Origin: Tetrapyrgos nigripes
Lineage: Eukaryota > Basidiomycota > Agaricomycetes > Agaricales > Campanellaceae
Assembly (NCBI GenBank): GCA_013368315.1
Contig: JAACJM010000018.1
Location: 248,001 to 312,000, forward strand
DNA: 64,000 nt
Direction of reading: 5' to 3'
Made by a program: the position numbers and the translations under genes. The notes under the pieces were generated by a model. The model saw only the letters and a list, made by a program, of their open reading frames with translations. It did not search any database and was not told the origin of the DNA. This document shows, one piece after another, positions 21,661-31,881 of the stretch. The stretch's first letter is position 1. Each line of letters starts with the position of its first letter.

Positions 21661-22500
21661 TCATATCTTTAAATTTCCCTCGGCTTCGCTGTACTTCTCG
21701 ACCTCGGGCAAGCTCTCGAAGGCCTCAATGAACCTACTCCATCTCCCGCCATGCCAAGACATGATGTCCTTCCATTCATTCGTCGTTTCGTCCCAAAGCC
21801 ACCTGAGAGATGCAAATATTCCAAAGAGAGCAGCATCCGCCATGGAAACTTTCTTCCCCATCACAAAAGGGCCTTCGTCATTCATCAGCTTCGCGAAACC
21901 TCCCAGGCCATTCTTGAACTTCTCCCATGCCTCCTTCTCCTGTTTATCGGTAAGCTCCGGAGGTGGTCCTCTTGCTTTCATAACCTCCAAATTCCTTGGG
22001 GTAACTGGACTCGGAGTACGTTTGGCCATGGTCTTGACTACAACTGGACGGATGTACTGCTGCACGGTAATTATTGAATCAGCGAAGACGCTCTGAAGAA
22101 GCCTGGTCTCCTCTGGAATCATCTTGGTGGTGTCAGGATAGGTGGAATCAAGGTACTCGACGATATCAAAAGAGTTGGAAATGACTTTGTTGGTGGTAGA
22201 ATCGTAGATGAAAGGGACGGTGTAACGAGGAGAACCATCGGGCTTTTTGGCAGTTGGGTCAGTACCGATGGATTTTGCGACGCCTTCGAGGTCGGGGTAC
22301 TCGAGCCAGTGATGCTTGTAAGGTAGACCCTTGATACGAAGCGTAAAGCTGTTACATTATGGACAGTAGCAATTTTGATGAGGTTCGTTAGATTGTACAC
22401 AGAAAATGGACGCTCACCGGACTCTCCAACTGAAGGGAGAATAGCCACATCTAGGATCATTGGGTGGGTTTGTAGATCTAACGTCGTAGAGAGTGATCAT
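21661..22500 (-). CDS. Glutathione S-transferase, etherase-like, GST 'C'
   Basis: Exons 22418-22500 and 21661-22348 encode 256 residues. Near-identical partner of GST A. N-terminal domain: MITLYDVRSTNPP, CGYSPFSWRVR, RYTVPFIYDS, ISNSFDIVEYLDSTYPD. C-terminal domain: LTDKQEKEAWEKFKNGLGGFAKLM, PFVMGKKVSMADAALFG, WHGGRWSRFIEAFESLPEVEKY. It carries DPTAKKPDG where A has DPTGKKPDG. It should be a cytosolic glutathione-dependent enzyme of the etherase-related class. In the array, B, C, D, E and F all face the same way with 0.4-1.5 kb spacers, so each probably has its own promoter. Confidence 0.9.
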
Positions 22501-22850
22501 CTTGCAGAGGGTTTAGCTGGGTCTCAGAGGTGATGGTTGAGAACGTTATGGATTTGGTTCAGGTTCGTACGCTTCTTAAGGATTTAGTAGTGAATTGGAG
22601 AGCCAGGTTATTGAACGTGTTTTGCGTGTTCTCCGCTATGTCATCTTCCCTTCTCGGTAATACTTATGCTTAGTGAGCAAGAACGAAAGCGAGATGCTCC
22701 CCGAACATCCTCATCCTATCCGATTGTAGAACGGGTGCCTACTTCTATGATATTCGTCCTTGACAGATATACCGATAGTTAGGGAAATTAGTGAGCAAAG
22801 CGAGCCGCATATACGCGCGTACCAGCTCGACCGATACCCGATCAAATTAA
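22049..22850. repeat. Segmental duplication, copy 2 (partner 1-815)
   Basis: Same orientation as copy 1 and nearly identical. It includes the GST C first exon, intron, 5' part of exon 2 and about 350 bases of upstream DNA (for example GTTAGGGAAATTAGTGAGCA at 22772). At its right end it joins the repeat seen at 16944-17258. Confidence 0.85.
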
Positions 22851-22854
22851 ATAT

Positions 22855-23157
22855 CCCTCAATCACTGAGTCCTCCTTCCCCATGATCTATCGCTGCGATG
22901 GATACCTCCGCGAACATCCTGGATTACACATGCGCATCGACACTCGTTCTGAATGCACACCGTGCACGCCTGCTAAAGCTTTTGCTCCAGATACTGTGGT
23001 TGGTACGAAGTTTGTGAGTAGCGATCCAGTGTCGAGGGTCCAGTTTTCTAGGAGACATCGTAGGTTTCCGAAGATGACCACGTTCGTTGGTGGCGACAGA
23101 ATGAAGCCAGATAGCTGGACATGTGTAAGATCGGATTATCTGGTGCATCTCGAAAGA
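22855..23157. repeat. Copy 2 of the GST-associated segment
   Basis: Closely matches 16944-17258 (for example GCCTGCTAAAGCTTTTGCTC in both). It abuts the inverted GST fragment that starts at 23157. Confidence 0.8.
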
Positions 23158-23640
23158 TAAAAGATGAGCATCCTTCCGTGATGGGAGAGGCTTTCAATGG
23201 GAGATGCCGTTGTGTTTGGAAGACTTGCATGTATAAGGTAGCTATGGAATGAAGAGACGGCGGATGAATAGAAGGATATCACGACTTGGCATGTAGGAAG
23301 AAGGTGCAGGTCATTCGAGGCCTATAACTTAGGTTGCATGAGGTCGAGAAGTACAGTGATGCAGAGGCTGAACGTGTTGAAACTCAGATCGTATAGCGAT
23401 GATTTGAACGAACGAATTCGAGCATAGTAGTGATATTACTACAGCAAAGATCAATTTCATCAACCCTCCCAGGCCATTCTTGATCTTGTCCCGATTCTCC
23501 TTCTCCTCCGATTCTGTAAGGACAAGTGGCGGTGCTCTCGCCGTCATAACCTCCAAGTTGCTTGGGGTAACGAGGCTCGCGGTACATTTGGTAAAAGCAT
23601 TACTTACCCATAACTGTGTGCAATTGTCCGATTACGAGGG
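23157..23640 (-). pseudogene. GST fragment with an internal inversion
   Basis: The middle of a GST reads on the minus strand from about 23640 to 23450 (NAFTK, SLVTPSNLEVMTARAPPLVLTESEEKENRDKIKNG in pieces, then GGLMKLI). The part that should follow, KDEHPSVMG... through the EVEKYSDAEAERVETQIV-stop tail, is found on the plus strand at about 23160-23396. A segment of roughly 290 bases (23157-23447) has therefore been flipped. A four-base insertion near 23605 and other frameshifts add to the damage. The N-terminal domain is missing. Confidence 0.75.
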
Positions 23641-23733
23641 CTTTTTAAGGGACTCGTTCTTATAACCTCATGCCCGGATGCCGTTTCTTCACAGATTTTG
23701 GGCCTCGTTATCGTGCTATGAGCAGCGATGGCC

Positions 23734-23963
23734 TCGTTAATGTCAGCTCAGTTAACTCGGCCTTAAAGGACTTCGTAATTTGTACAGATTGGTGACGAGA
23801 CTACGAAGCCACTTGCCGCTAGCTGGAGGACGTGAGCCTGAGTATGATTCGTTAATGTCAGTTCAGTTAACTCGGCCTTAAAGGATTTCGTAATTTGTAC
23901 AGATTGGTGGCGAGACTACGAAGCCGCTTGCAGCTAGCTGGAGGGCGTGAGCCTGAGTATGAT
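23734..23963. repeat. Tandem duplication, 2 x 115 bp
   Basis: Units 23734-23848 and 23849-23963 differ at only a few positions; each runs from TCGTTAATGTCAG to GAGTATGAT. A diverged third copy lies at about 21470-21590. Both sites are in spacers 3' of GST genes B-D, so the unit may have travelled with the GST duplications. Confidence 0.85.
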
Positions 23964-24042
23964 TGAAATTTCGCGCGCATGACAGAATTTTGAGCTGTAT
24001 ACTGGACCTACATCCTTCAAATACTTTTATATATTAATGCAA

Positions 24043-24886
24043 TCAGATTTTCAAAGTTCCTTCTGCATCGCCGTACTCTTCGACCTCAGGCAAGCTCTCG
24101 AAGGCCTCGATCAACTTGTTCCACCTTCCACCATGCCAAGACATCATGTCCTTCCATTCATCCGTCGTCTCGTTCCAAAGCCACCTCGTACATGCAAACC
24201 TTCCGAAGAGAACAGCATCCGCCATGGAAACCTTCTTTCCCATTACAAAAGGACCTTCGTCATTCATCAGCTTCGCAAAACCTCCCAAACCATTCTTGAA
24301 CTTCTCCCATGCCTCCTTCTCCTGTTCATCTGTGAGCTCCGGAAGTGGTCCTCTTGCTTTCACAGCCTCCAGGTTTCTCGGGGTAATCGGGCTCGGTGTA
24401 CGTTTGGTCATAGTCTTGCCGATAACTGGATACATGAACTGTCCCACCAAAGTATGTTCCGAATCAGCGAAGACGCTCTGAAGAAGCCTGGTCTCCTCTG
24501 GAATCATCTTGGTGGTGTCAGGATAGGTGGAGTCAAGGTACTCGACGATATCAAAAGAGTTGGAAATGACTTTGTTGGTGGTAGAATCGTAGATGAAAGG
24601 GACGGTGTAACGGGGAGAACCATCGGGCTTTTTGCTAGTTGGGTCAGCACCGATGGATTTTGCGATGCCTTCGATGTCGGGGTACTCGAGCCAGTGATGC
24701 TTGTAGGACAGACCCTTGATACGGAGGGCAAAGCTATTAGATTATACAGACCGGAATTTCGATCAGGTTCGTTAGATATTATACGCGCAAAGTGGACGCT
24801 CACCGGACTCTCCAGCTGAAGGGAGAATAGCCACATCTAGGATCATTGGGTGAGGTTGTAGATCTAACGTCGTAGAGGGTGATCAT
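24043..24886 (-). CDS. Glutathione S-transferase, etherase-like, GST 'D'
   Basis: Exons 24804-24886 and 24043-24733 encode 257 residues. Same plan as GST C: MITLYDVRSTTSP, CGYSPFSWRVR, FALRIKGLSYKHHWLEYPDIEGIAKSIG, PRYTVPFIYDS, ISNSFDIVEYLDSTYPD, then LTDEQEKEAWEKFKNGLGG, PFVMGKKVSMADAVLFGR and WHGGRWNKLIEAFESLPEVEEY. Its differences from C are mostly conservative and no damage is visible. It should be a soluble glutathione-dependent detoxification enzyme; it may act on lignin-like ethers or fungal secondary metabolites, but this is not readable from sequence. Like C, it ends with a short GxLKI tail. Confidence 0.9.
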
Positions 24887-25502
24887 CTCGAAGGAACTTT
24901 AGGTTGAGAACGCTGGAGACCTGTCTCGAGCTCGTAGGCTTCTTAAACGTTTGGCAGTGAATTAGAGAGCTGTATTTTCCGGAAATTTCGGGAACCATAG
25001 ATCTGCTGATAAATAGAACTGCGAAGCGTTCAATGAGGAGGCGAAGCCTCGCCCCCTGACCCTCAGACGCCGTTGGAACAATGAGAAATGCAGGATAGAT
25101 AGATATACGTATTCTCCGTCATGTCATTTTCCCATCTCGGTAATATTGAGCTTAGTGAGCAAGAACGAAGCACGATATATTCCATAAACATCCTTATCCA
25201 GAGCCCGATTGCAGAACGGCGCGATGTTGACAGATATACCGACTGTTAGGGAAATTAGTGAGCAGATTGAGCGTTTAAGCGATCCCTGCTCCAATATATT
25301 GGATTAACTCCAGCTACGCTCCTCCAAGCAGTGGGTTCTCCTCCCCCAAGCTTGTCGTGAGTAGCCCTCTGAACATACTCAATCCCACATGGAACTGGAC
25401 TCCATCCTGAATGCGCGCCGTGCACGTCTGCTATTATGAAGTTGTTGCAAGTAGTCGTGATTTGACTGATGCTCATACCAGTGGAAAATACGTCGAACCT
25501 GT
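24887..25502. other. Spacer between GST D and GST E
   Basis: Holds upstream DNA like that of GSTs A and C (CTCGGTAATATTGAGCTTAGTGAGCAAG; ACCGACTGTTAGGGAAATTAGTG), then the third, most diverged copy of the GST-associated segment at 25312-25445. No separate gene is seen. Confidence 0.6.
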
Positions 25503-26352
25503 TCATCCATCGTACTTCTCGACCTGAGGCAAACTCTCATACGCTTCAAACAATCTTCCCCATCTTCCCCCATGCCACGACATCATCTCCTTCCACTCCT
25601 TCGTCGACTCGTCCCAAAGTAACCTCAAACACGCAAATCTTCCAAACAAAACTGCATCTGCCATAGAAACCTTCTTTCCCATTACAAAAGGAGCTTCCTC
25701 CGAGTCGAGCATCTGTTTCGCCATATCACCCAGAGCACTGTTCTTGAATTTCTCCCAAGCCTCCTTCTCTTGTTCTTCGCTGTATACCACTGGTGGCGGA
25801 TACGACGCTCTCCCAGCTTCCGAATTCATAAACTCCTGATTTCGAGGAGTGATTAGAGGGGATTTGTGTAAACGACTGCCTACGACTGGGATGAGGTGTC
25901 GGATGATTAATCCAGGCTCTGCTTCCTCGAATACTTTTTGAAGCAGTCTAGTCTCCTTTGGAATCAACTGGACCGTATCGGGATAAGTAGCGTCGAGATA
26001 TTCGATAATATCGAAGGAACCAGAAATGACCTTGTTGGTGACAGAATCGTGGATGATAGGGATGGTGTAGCGAACAGTTCCATTCGGTCTTTTGCCTGTT
26101 GGGGGTGCGCCTATAGATTTGGCGATTGTCTCGACGTCGGGATATTCGAGCCAGTGAGTTCTGTAGGCTAGGCCTTTGAAGCGGAGTGCAAAGCTGTAAT
26201 ATACAAAACGTCTAGTAAGCGTCATCACACGCATGTGCTATCGAGTGCTTCTCGAAAGTTTGTCCTCACCGGATTCTCCAGACGTAGGGTGAATATCCGC
26301 AATAAGGATGACTAAGTGGAAGTGTAGACTTGTTGTCGTAGAGGGTGATCAT
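25503..26352 (-). CDS. Glutathione S-transferase, etherase-like, GST 'E'
   Basis: Exons 26270-26352 and 25503-26193 encode 257 residues. MITLYDNKSTLPLSHPYCGY then SPYVWRIR replaces the SPFSWR of A-D, and ISGSFDIIEYLDATYPD is its glutathione-binding turn. The C-terminal domain has YSEEQEKEAWEKFKNSALGD, APFVMGKKVSMADAVLFGR and WHGGRWGRLFEAYESLPQVEKYDG. It is more diverged than A, C and D, so it is an older member of the array. Intact, with the same intron position and phase. Soluble glutathione-dependent enzyme by family; the substrate is unknown. Confidence 0.9.
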
Positions 26353-26727
26353 TGGAAGAACAATAATTTGAGAATATTCGTATAGTTTCTATCTGGTTTT
26401 ATAATCAGGTTTTCTGCGTGGGCCCATGATGCCTGCGTTGCTCGATTCGCGATTCCAAAAAAGCCTTTTATCCGCTCTTACCAAAGGTTGCTTACATACT
26501 ACCAGTACGACCTCTTTTTCACCTGCTCAAAACTGAGTCAGTCGTATGAGCTTGATCAGTCAGCGAAAGACGAAAGCGAGAGGCAGTTTGACTTATATAC
26601 CGATTCCTTAGGGAAATGAGTGAGCAAGTCGTATTGCAATCCGCTGAAAATACATCCAATTCGCTTTGATCTATGTCTTGAGCGTTGACATTCCCCTGGT
26701 CAATGATATCAATCAGTTGCCTTCGAC

Positions 26728-27526
26728 TTAAATCCTGGTGTCTCTCAACTCCTCATACGTGTCGATCAACCTTTTCCATCTGCCCCCATGCCACTCCATA
26801 ATCTCGTTCCACCGTTGCTTCCCCTTATCGTCATCCCAGAGCGCAAACCTCAACAACATTAACCACCCAATCAATGCACAGTCCGAGAAAGAGACTTGGT
26901 TCCCCATAACAAAAGGCTCGTCTCCAATCGTTTCCGCCAACTCCCCAAATCGACTTTCAAATCGCTTCCAAGAGTCTTTAATACTCTCCTCCGTCATCTC
27001 CTCATTCGGATCCTTCGGAGCCCATTTGCGATAATACTCTGCATTTGCTTCCGTGAAGAATTTGTTTGGCAGCGTTCTCCCAATGACAGGGTCGATATCT
27101 TTCATATAGACCGTCCATATTGCATCGGCGAAGACGCTTTGCAAGGCTTCGGTACCAGGAGTGATGAGGGTTATCGTATCTGGGTATGCGTTATCGAGGT
27201 ATTCGACTATGAGTAGGGAGTCGGAGATGACTTTATTCGTAGTGGAATCGTGGATGAAAGGAATAGTGTACCGAGAACCGTCAGACCATGTGGAGGTGGG
27301 TGGAGCGCCGAGTTCTTTGGCTTTGGATTCGATAGAGGGGTACTCAAGCCAGAAGGTTTGGTAGGGAAGAGATTTGAATCTGAGGACGCAGCTGTGCAAA
27401 GGGAAAGCGACTTCAGTTGAAGAGCATCGAAGAACAAAAGGTAACTCACTGAACCTTCCAGGCGTGAGGAGAATAGGTACGGTATGGATCTGGGCGGAGA
27501 GTGTTTAGGTCGTAGAGGGTAATCAT
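26728..27526 (-). CDS. Glutathione S-transferase, etherase-like, GST 'F'
   Basis: Exons 27450-27526 (77 nt) and 26728-27391 encode 246 residues. The most distant member of the array: MITLYDLNTLRPDPYRTY, then SPHAWKVQ, RYTIPFIHDS, and ISDSLLIVEYLDNAYPD, which keeps the classical Ser-Asp-Ser glutathione-binding turn. The C-terminal domain has MTEESIKDSWKRFESRFGEL, EPFVMGNQVSFSDCALIGWL and WHGGRWKRLIDTYEEL. It lacks the CG(N/Y) pair before SP found in A-E. It has a decayed relative in opposite orientation at 61594. By family it is a cytosolic etherase-like GST. Confidence 0.9.
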
Positions 27527-27639
27527 GTCGTTCCTGTTGTACAAGAATAGTAATTAGTCGTCTTTATATATATATATTGAGATCTAGGACGCGCGTACAC
27601 TGGGCCTGCGATTGGATTTGGCTAACGTGGACAGAACTT

Positions 27640-27876
27640 TATCAGACGTCCGACAGCATGTCCGGACCTTGAAGAAGAACACCGCAGCTCAAGAGCGTTT
27701 GTGCATTTGCATGAAAGAGATGGTCTGTTGAAAGGGATATTACCCTCTGTAACGTGTTGGACGCCTTTCACGCACATTCCATGAGGCAGTTGGACCACGC
27801 GTCAAAAGCTCCAAGCAATGCTTGGTAAAGCCTCGTCATTATTCTCCTTGTACTTCCACTAGTAACTCTTTCCTCG
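27640..27876. repeat. Inverted duplication, arm 1 (partner 57868-58130)
   Basis: About 240 bases just upstream of GST F match the reverse complement of 57868-58130 with many substitutions and indels. Shared words include ACAGCATGTCCGGACCTTGAA, ATGCACAAACGCT-type and AGTTACTAGTGGAAGTACAAG (reverse). The sequence also resembles GST promoter DNA, but no further array copy is present. Confidence 0.75.
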
Positions 27877-27937
27877 ACGTGCCTCTCCAAACGCGATTAG
27901 ACCCCGCCAAACCCCTAGCTTCCAGAAGTTCTACTCA

Positions 27938-28250
27938 ATGGATTACCCCATCTTCTCAGCAGCACACACATCTCGTTTCACTACGGAAGCTGATCCGTCT
28001 TTTGAATTTCAGGAGGCGACTGCCAGATTGAGACGTTTCCGAAGAGGGTCCTTGCTGGACGAGAACCCACAGGGTAGGCCGAAACGATCATGGCAGCAAG
28101 TACAGCTTAGCTCGAGGTTGGAGGAGCACATGGACGACTTAATTCACATTGAAGCAGAGACTGAGGCAAGCACGGTCGTCGCAGAGTCAGATGAGGATGT
28201 GGAAGAAGAGGAGGGGTTTTTTTCATCGGCGGAAGTCCCTAAATTTGGCA
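27938..28250 (+). CDS. Possible acidic small protein, uncertain
   Basis: An open frame starting MDYPIFSAAHTSRFTTEADP contains TARLRRFRRGSLLDENPQGR and an acidic run AESDEDVEEEEG, and it is not a shadow of any other gene. Codon choice looks protein-like up to about 28250. Beyond that the frame runs through the repeat words at the left end of the 28301-31787 element to 28483, so the gene, if real, may have been truncated by that insertion. No domain is recognised. It could equally be chance. Confidence 0.25.
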
Positions 28251-28300
28251 GATCGCGGGAGCTCGGGCTCCTCGGGTTGCCACGTGCCAGTAAGTTTGAG

Positions 28301-31300
28301 TTGTCAATGGGTACTGGCAACCCGCGTCAACAATCCGTGCAGCTTAGTAAGCCGCTTAGCTTTTGCGGATGGTCTGTTCCTCCTCCTCAATCGTTCGACA
28401 CATTATCGACCTATTTTGTCCCTAAAACTGCTCGTAGATGCTATATACAAGATTATAAGATTAGGTACGGTTATAGTAATTGAAATATACTGTCAATTTC
28501 CATCAGAATCATAGTCTGATCCATCATCACCGTCAACATCAACCATTCTCAAGACTGCACACCCATCATCTGGTGTACTGGTATCCTTCCCACTCTTCTC
28601 CAAGCCCTCGTTATGCCTTCTAACCAAATCCACCACTAGTTGCAGCTTTTTAACCTTCACGAAGCTGCCAGCTCCTTTAGGTAAGTCTCTGCCATTTTTC
28701 CTATGCCATTTGAGCTGTTCATCAAGCTGATTCACCGTCAGGGAGTCCGTGAGTGCTGACGTATCAAGAATGGCCACTATTGAAGCGATTTCCGCTTCTT
28801 TCGCAGCTGCCTTCTCTTGACGAACAATCCGTTTTTTGTTGTTTCCCGCAGCGACCTCCTGATCATATGTGGCTTGTTTGATGTGATGCTTTTTGGTGAG
28901 TTTCGATGAGTCAATTTGACGTGCCTTTTTTCTGAGTCTTGCTCGACTGATAGTAGTCATTTTGTTCGCAATGAAGCCTCGAGTCCTGTTTGCCCGGTAA
29001 CATGCCCACGCATTGTATTGGTGAGTCGACATATTCGGTCTAATGCGTTTGAACCATCGTTTTTCGGCCTAAACCTCCTTCGCTTCGATCGTTGGTTGTA
29101 GGTAGGGGAACTCGATCTCGTTCTTCAGTAGTTGCATTAGCAATGGCCCCTCCCTCGCGAAATTCCTCGGTGAATCGTTCCCATGTATCGAGTGCACCTT
29201 GGAACATTGCAATGAGAAGCGGACGGATGTATGGACACTTTGGGATCATCTTCCGAACAGCATCCATCGCATCAGGACGTTGCCATTCCTTCCCATCAAA
29301 AGATCCAGTAAGGTATGAGGCTGACTCCGATAGAAGAAGACCAGGATCACTGATCACCTTCCTCAGGAATCCCTTCAGAGAATCGTGCAGTGGCCCTAAA
29401 TCAGGTCCATTGGTGGCGTCTCCTTGTGGGCCACGAACAATACGAAGGTATGGATATGTGACTGCCTGCGAATACAGGGAGAGGACGCAGAGTTCAGTAA
29501 GTGTTGGAATGTCGTGTAATCCGAGGTAAATGTTGTATTCGATGTTCGTGAAATTTCCGTTCTCCTTCTTGTCTCGAATCACTTCCAAGAATTTGATCCA
29601 GAATTGGAGCTGGGCAAGTATTATCGAAGCAGCGTCTGCATAAGAATGGTAACGAACGGTGCTGGTACCAGGAAAGGTAATTGAGAATCCAAGTTCATGC
29701 TCTGAATAGTATTTCGTTGTATCTTGCTGACCCTTCTTGTCGTCCTTGTGTTTAAAAGCAGCACCTGCAAGCTCGGTAAGTTTAATGCATCCTCCCTTTG
29801 ACACCGATAATGCCTGAGCCTCTACATCAGTGCCAGATCCACATTCCGCTGCTCGTCGATTCTCCTTGTTCATCAACTTCACTGGAATTGCATCAACATT
29901 TTCAGCATTGTCCTCCCACCACTGAGTCATTGCCTTCACTCCTCCCTTCGTTGCATTCATGTCCTTGTGCATGCAACATCCAACCCAAAGAAACAATCGA
30001 ATCCCACGCTGCTCCTTCTCCGTGAGTCTATCAAACTTCTCGCGCCCTAGTTCCCTGCAAAATTCCTTGTATGCTGACTCGTGTTTTTTCGTCTTCTCTT
30101 CATCCGAGAGCCTGTCCCATGCCTCCTGACTCCCCATACTGCTAGTTGTCTTCAGACTGAGAGCAATCAAACACGTAAGTGATTCCTGGGGTGGCATATC
30201 CAACAATTCATCTTCCCCCCGCTTTTCATCTCCCAAGGTAACCTTCTCGTCATACCAGAGTCTAGCAAGAGACTTCTGATCATTCGAATGATCAGCATTG
30301 CCACCTGTTGACTTCACAAAGAGATCTCGATGGTCGAACGCAGGTCTTTCTCCAGCGTAAATTTCCTTGTGATACTCCTCCATTTCTGATGCTCGATCCC
30401 GCCACCCTTGAATCTGAGTTTCTGTCGTATGATTCACTGCTGGGTGTACTCCAACAACCCGATCGACTATAGATCCATCCGTGTTTTTGATACGGACATT
30501 TCGGACCTCGAGATTAATGTTTTTGTGAGTGGTACCATCTCCACTGTATGTGTGTGCTAAAATATCCATGAGATTCTTACAGTTTTGGAACCCCAATTTA
30601 GAATGTACGTACCTTCACCGTCTCTAATCTCTTCTGCCAGTTGCACTGTTGACGCAACCAGACCCTCGAGAGTCACACGCCCAACGGAGCGAGTAGAAAT
30701 ATCGCCTTTGAGTGTCACATTGAGAGCAGCAGCAACAAGTCGAATCACTTCATCAACGTGTTCCACTCCGACATTCACTGCAACCAAGTCCCGAACTAAT
30801 TCCCGGCAGTTGTCCGTGATAGTTCCCCTCTCCTTCATAGCCCAGGTATGTAATTGAGCTTTTCCCAATGCAGCCTCGACATCTCGTTCCAATTTTCCGG
30901 ACAGCCTTGTTGCCCTCATTGAGACTACACGTTTATCCCGCGCATTCCTCTTCCTCCTCTCAATCTCTCCTTCAAGCATCTCTCGAACCCATTTTGTATT
31001 TTGTTCGGCAGCTTCCGCCCTCTGCCTCTCTGTTTCGGCAACTCGTAATGCTTCGGTTTCTCGCACACGTCCAGCTGACAGCTGCAATTCAAGGTTGGCT
31101 ATTGATTGATCCCGGCGTTGCAATTTCCGTCTCTCGTTCTTCCCTTTCCGCAATAAATTGTTTTTGGACTTCGCTAGGCTATTAAATTGCTGTTGGAGCG
31201 TGTCAAGAGTAGAGTTTGACAGCGGAGCAAGAGGATGACGAGATGGGGTAGTTTGGGGGACAGAGTACGCGTCTGACGCGTTATTGAGCGCGTCCAGATG

Positions 31301-31787
31301 TGTCATTTGCTTCGGAGAACGTTTCTTCTTCCTGCCCTTGTATCTGATGCCTCTTGTGGACGCGTTTGAGCGAGGCATACCGACTTTTGAGGCCAGCAAA
31401 GCGCGACGCGTTTGGGTTATGTAATCAAATGTTTTTTTTTTGGAGGTACATCAGTCAGTCAGTCCTAGAACTCCTTTCGGCCAATTTTAGTAGCCAGAAA
31501 ATTGACATAAATCATTTTACATATTTTCTTGGTAAAATCCCATGATTTGGGGACAAGTACAATGTAGATTGAGACGACAACGACAGCATCAGATCACTGA
31601 CTATCAAACTTTCACCAAGAAAACATGTATAATGGGGAGATCTGTCGATATGACAGAAGAAATCAGTGTGAACCCATACTCGTTGAGTGTGCATGGAGGG
31701 GGGACCATTTTTAGGGGCTATTGCGCGTCGGAAGTTGAAAAGTATCGGAGTTTAAATTTGGCATGGGTTGCCAGTACCCATTGTCAA
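28301..31787. mobile_element. Putative TIR-bounded element carrying an unclassified gene
   Basis: The word CAATGGGTACTGGCAACCC occurs at 28305-28323 and as exact reverse complement at 31765-31783. With one mismatch the match extends four bases outward (TTGNCAATGG). These are the only two such sites noticed, placed 170 and 387 bases outside one gene and pointing inward, as terminal inverted repeats do. No target duplication is evident. Both flanks also share a direct TAAATTTGGCA...GGGTTGCCA pattern, so the ends are more complex than a simple TIR. Confidence 0.45.
28493..31378 (-). CDS. Unclassified agaricomycete multi-domain protein, one frameshift
   Basis: Exon 1 is 30613-31378 (MPRSNASTRGIRYKGRKKKR...) and exon 2 is 28493-30556, joined across a 56-nt intron (GTACGT/TTAG). 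There is a basic N-terminus, a coiled coil (residues about 55-155, LRKGKNERRKLQRRDQS to EMLEGEIERRKRN), then a conserved core: HTYSGDGTTHKNIN, LFLWVGCCMHKDMN, AGAAFKHKDDKKGQQDT, TNIEYNIYLGLHDIPTLTELCVLSLY, TGSFDGKEWQRPDAM and TNDRSEGGLG. I recall this core from many agaricomycete genomes as uncharacterised proteins; the SGDGTTHKN and CCMHKDMN words suggest an RNase H-fold transposase-like enzyme, which is inference. After TNDRSEGGLG the frame shifts by one base (A5 run, 29060-29064) into RWFKRIRPNMSTHQYNAW, which clearly continues the protein. With one base removed it would be 942 residues. Short inverted repeats flank it. Confidence 0.65.
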
Positions 31788-31881
31788 TGTCTTCCGCGAA
31801 ATCATCCCACTCTGTACTCAAGCACCACTTTGTCGCGCAGCCCACTGGACTACTCTTTTCCCTGCTCGAACATCCAACAGA

